The notes below the pieces were generated by a model. It saw only the letters and a program-made list of their open reading frames with translations. It was not told where the DNA came from and made no database searches. From JAIUZI01 sp041594355 (GTDB lineage: Bacteria; Pseudomonadota; Alphaproteobacteria; Rhodobacterales; Rhodobacteraceae), in assembly GCA_041594355.1 (NCBI GenBank), contig JBFHMM010000196.1:1-7550 (forward strand): a stretch of DNA of 7,550 nucleotides, in the 5' to 3' direction. A program made the translations under genes and the position numbers. Below, in pieces: positions 5,458 to 7,550 of the stretch; positions within the stretch are counted from its first letter, which is position 1; each line of letters begins with the position of its first letter.

Positions 5458-7473
5458 ATGACGGGGGATCATCCCGAGGATCCGGCAGCCGGGCGCAATC
5501 GCACCCGGCTGTTTGTCTATAACGGCGGCTTTGTGACCCAACGCCGGGTGCGCCGCATTCTGTCGCTGGCGGGATATGATCTGCGGCTTGGCCTGCCCGG
5601 GGCCAGCGATATGGTCGGGATCTGGGGCGCCAGCCCCACCGCCCACCGCGGGAAATCGGTCGCGCAAAAACGTGATGTGACCCTGCTGCGTGTTGAGGAT
5701 GCCTTCCTCCGTTCCCTGCACCCCGGTCGCGCCGGAGAGCCGCCGATCGGGCTGAACCTCGACCGCTCCGGGCTGCACTTCGATCCGGCGACCCCGTCGG
5801 ATCTGGAGCGCTTGCTGGCCACCGCACCGCTGGACGATCACGCGCTGCTGACGCGCGCCCGAGATGCGATGACCCGCATCCGCCAGTCGCACCTGAGCAA
5901 GTACAACGCTTTCGATCCGCGCGATCCGCCGCCTGACCCCGGCTATGTGCTGGTTGTCGACCAGACCCGCGGCGACGCCTCGGTCACCGCTAGCAAAGGC
6001 ACCGACGCCCTGTTTCGCGAAATGCTGGTCTTTGCGCAGGAAGAGCATCCCGGCGCCCGTGTCATCATCAAGACCCATCCCGAAACCAGCGCCGGATACC
6101 GACCCGGCTACTACTCTGTGCAGGACGCCAATGACCGGATTTCGCTGCTGGACCTGCCCGTCAGCCCGTGGGCGCTGCTGGAGGGGGCGGTCGGCGTTTA
6201 TACCCTGTCCTCGCAACTGGGGTTTGAGGCCATTCTGGCCGGCCACAAACCGCGTGTCTTTGGCCAGCCTTTCTATGCCGGCTGGGGGCTGACACAGGAC
6301 GAACACCCGGTGCCGCGCCGCCAGCGCCAACTGACCCGCGCGCAGCTCTTTGCCGCCGCCATGATCCTCTACCCGAGCTGGTACGACCCCTTCCGTGACC
6401 AGCTTTGCGAGCTGGAAACCGTGCTGGACACTCTGGAGGCGCAGAGCCGTGCCTGGCGGCAGGACCGCCATGGCTGGGTCGCCAGCGGTATGCGGATGTG
6501 GAAACGCCGCCCGCTGCAACAGATCTTTGGCAGGCAGCAACGGATGATCTTCACCGACAATCCGGACCGCGCCCGGTCGGTGGCGCGGCCGTGGATGGTC
6601 TGGGCGGGCAAGGCGGGACCCGAGCACCATGGCGCGATGAGGGTCGAAGACGGCTTCCTTCGGTCGCGCGGCCTCGGCGCGCAGCTGGTGCCGCCGCTGT
6701 CGCTGGTGACCGATGATCTGGGCATTTACTACGACCCGTCGATGCCCTCCCGCCTGGAAAGACTGATCGCGATCCGCGCAAGCCTGCGCGCAGACCAGCG
6801 CGCCAGAGCGGACCGGCTGATCGCCACGCTGACCGATCGCGGTCTTTCCAAGTACAACCTTGGCGGCGATAGCCCAGACTTGCTGCCCGGCCACCGGATC
6901 CTGGTGCCCGGCCAGGTCGAAGACGACGCCTCGATCCTGCGCGGGGCCGGAGCAGTGCGCACCAATGCGGACCTGCTGCGCATGGTCCGTGCCGCGCGGC
7001 CCGACGCGGTCATCCTCTACAAACCCCACCCCGACGTCGAAGCAGGTCTGCGCACGGGCGCAGTCGATGCCGAGGCGTTGGCCGATCAAGTTCTGCCGCA
7101 TGCCGATCCCGCCGCGCTGCTGGAACAGGTCGACGAAGTCTGGACGATGACCTCGCTTCTGGGCTTCGAGGCGCTGCTGCGTGGCGTCCGTGTCACCACA
7201 TTGGGCACACCGTTCTATGCAGGCTGGGGGCTGACCAGCGATCGCGGGCCGGCTATCGGCCGCCGCCGCGCCCGCCCCGATCTGGTCGGGCTGGTGTACG
7301 CCACCCTGATCGACTATCCGCGCTACTTTGATCCGGTTACCGGCCAACCCTGCCCGGTCGAAGTGGCCGTCGACCGGCTGACCAGCGGTCGGTTACCCTC
7401 CGGCGGGTTGACCAACCGCAGCCTGTCCAAGCTCCAAGGGTTGCTGTCGACCTACGCACACCTTTGGAGATAA
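5458..7473 (+). CDS. kpsC: Capsule poly-Kdo linker beta-Kdo transferase KpsC (dual module)
   Basis: KpsC extends the poly-Kdo linker on the phosphatidylglycerol terminus of Kps-type capsules, with two retaining beta-Kdo transferase modules in one chain. At 671 residues it matches E. coli KpsC (about 675). The internal duplication is plain. Module 1 (about 16-300) has VEDAFLRS at 79-86, SKYN at 147-150, IIKTHPE around 203-209 and FYAGWGLT at 272-279. Module 2 (about 362-640) repeats these as VEDGFLRS at 396-403, SKYN at 464-467, ILYKPHPD around 519-526 and FYAGWGLT at 586-593. Both modules therefore keep the family's shared motifs and neither looks degenerate. ATG at 5458 directly follows the TAA of the export gene, without its own Shine-Dalgarno, so translation probably depends on reinitiation. 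No signal peptide is seen, as expected for an inner-membrane-associated cytoplasmic enzyme. The N-terminal ~15 residues are polar and variable. Confidence 0.95.
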   Translation: MTGDHPEDPAAGRNRTRLFVYNGGFVTQRRVRRILSLAGYDLRLGLPGASDMVGIWGASPTAHRGKSVAQKRDVTLLRVEDAFLRSLHPGRAGEPPIGLNLDRSGLHFDPATPSDLERLLATAPLDDHALLTRARDAMTRIRQSHLSKYNAFDPRDPPPDPGYVLVVDQTRGDASVTASKGTDALFREMLVFAQEEHPGARVIIKTHPETSAGYRPGYYSVQDANDRISLLDLPVSPWALLEGAVGVYTLSSQLGFEAILAGHKPRVFGQPFYAGWGLTQDEHPVPRRQRQLTRAQLFAAAMILYPSWYDPFRDQLCELETVLDTLEAQSRAWRQDRHGWVASGMRMWKRRPLQQIFGRQQRMIFTDNPDRARSVARPWMVWAGKAGPEHHGAMRVEDGFLRSRGLGAQLVPPLSLVTDDLGIYYDPSMPSRLERLIAIRASLRADQRARADRLIATLTDRGLSKYNLGGDSPDLLPGHRILVPGQVEDDASILRGAGAVRTNADLLRMVRAARPDAVILYKPHPDVEAGLRTGAVDAEALADQVLPHADPAALLEQVDEVWTMTSLLGFEALLRGVRVTTLGTPFYAGWGLTSDRGPAIGRRRARPDLVGLVYATLIDYPRYFDPVTGQPCPVEVAVDRLTSGRLPSGGLTNRSLSKLQGLLSTYAHLWR

Positions 7474-7484
7474 AGCGCGCTGCC

Positions 7485-7505
7485 GCTTCTTGCTGATCAG
7501 GAAGC
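7485..7505 (+). terminator. Hairpin after kpsC, possible but atypical terminator
   Basis: GCTTCTTG (7485-7492) pairs with CAGGAAGC (7498-7505) as an 8-bp stem with one G-U and a 5-base loop, 11 bases after the kpsC stop. A C-run follows rather than T's, so intrinsic termination is doubtful; it may be a 3'-end stabiliser. The rest of 7474-7550 shows nothing I can assign. Confidence 0.25.
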
Positions 7506-7550
7506 CCCAAGATCCGGCATTCGCCGCCGGCGGGCCGGTCAGCTGGCAGC

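Noticed and set aside
4564..7347. A 927-codon open frame on the minus strand across the export lipoprotein and kpsC genes
   Set aside because: It is antisense to two genes with strong family motifs. Its translation is Arg/Gln/Ala/Gly-rich with no recognisable domain, as expected for a mirror frame in GC-rich DNA.

Overview
The window looks like a piece of a high-GC alphaproteobacterial chromosome, most likely of the Rhodobacteraceae (Roseobacter group). This rests on strong G/C third-position bias in the large genes, the style of the riboflavin proteins, and a riboflavin cluster next to Kps-type capsule genes. The taxonomic call is inference from protein style, not from a marker gene.

Layout. 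Positions 1-484 (minus) hold the N-terminal 161 codons of RibB, running off the left edge. Positions 485-761 are a GC-rich upstream region. A lower-GC plus-strand gene (762-1253) encodes a zinc-ribbon, single-membrane-span protein of unknown function. Positions 1254-1604 are non-coding, C-rich and carry short repeats. An unrecognised minus-strand gene (1605-2180) overlaps the end of ribE (2177-2779, minus) by 4 bases and should be translationally coupled to it. A 157-base divergent region with an unusual pair of interleaved inverted repeats separates ribE from kpsS (2937-4229, plus). After a 97-base AT-richer gap come a Wza/KpsD-type outer-membrane polysaccharide export lipoprotein (4327-5457) and kpsC (5458-7473). 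The last 77 bases show only a small hairpin.

How the genes work together. RibE and RibB belong to the riboflavin pathway: RibB makes the four-carbon unit and RibE makes riboflavin from lumazine. KpsS and KpsC are the retaining beta-Kdo transferases that build the poly-Kdo linker on phosphatidylglycerol in ABC-transporter-dependent capsule pathways. The export lipoprotein would form the outer-membrane channel. The ABC transporter (KpsM/KpsT) and the periplasmic adaptor (KpsE) are not in the window.

The rib genes all lie on the minus strand and the capsule genes and zinc-ribbon gene on the plus strand, so opposite-strand insertions appear to split what is often a compact rib operon. The most interesting unexplained items are the possible pseudoknot in the ribE leader, the unknown gene coupled to ribE, and the atypical zinc-ribbon gene with its flanking repeats.
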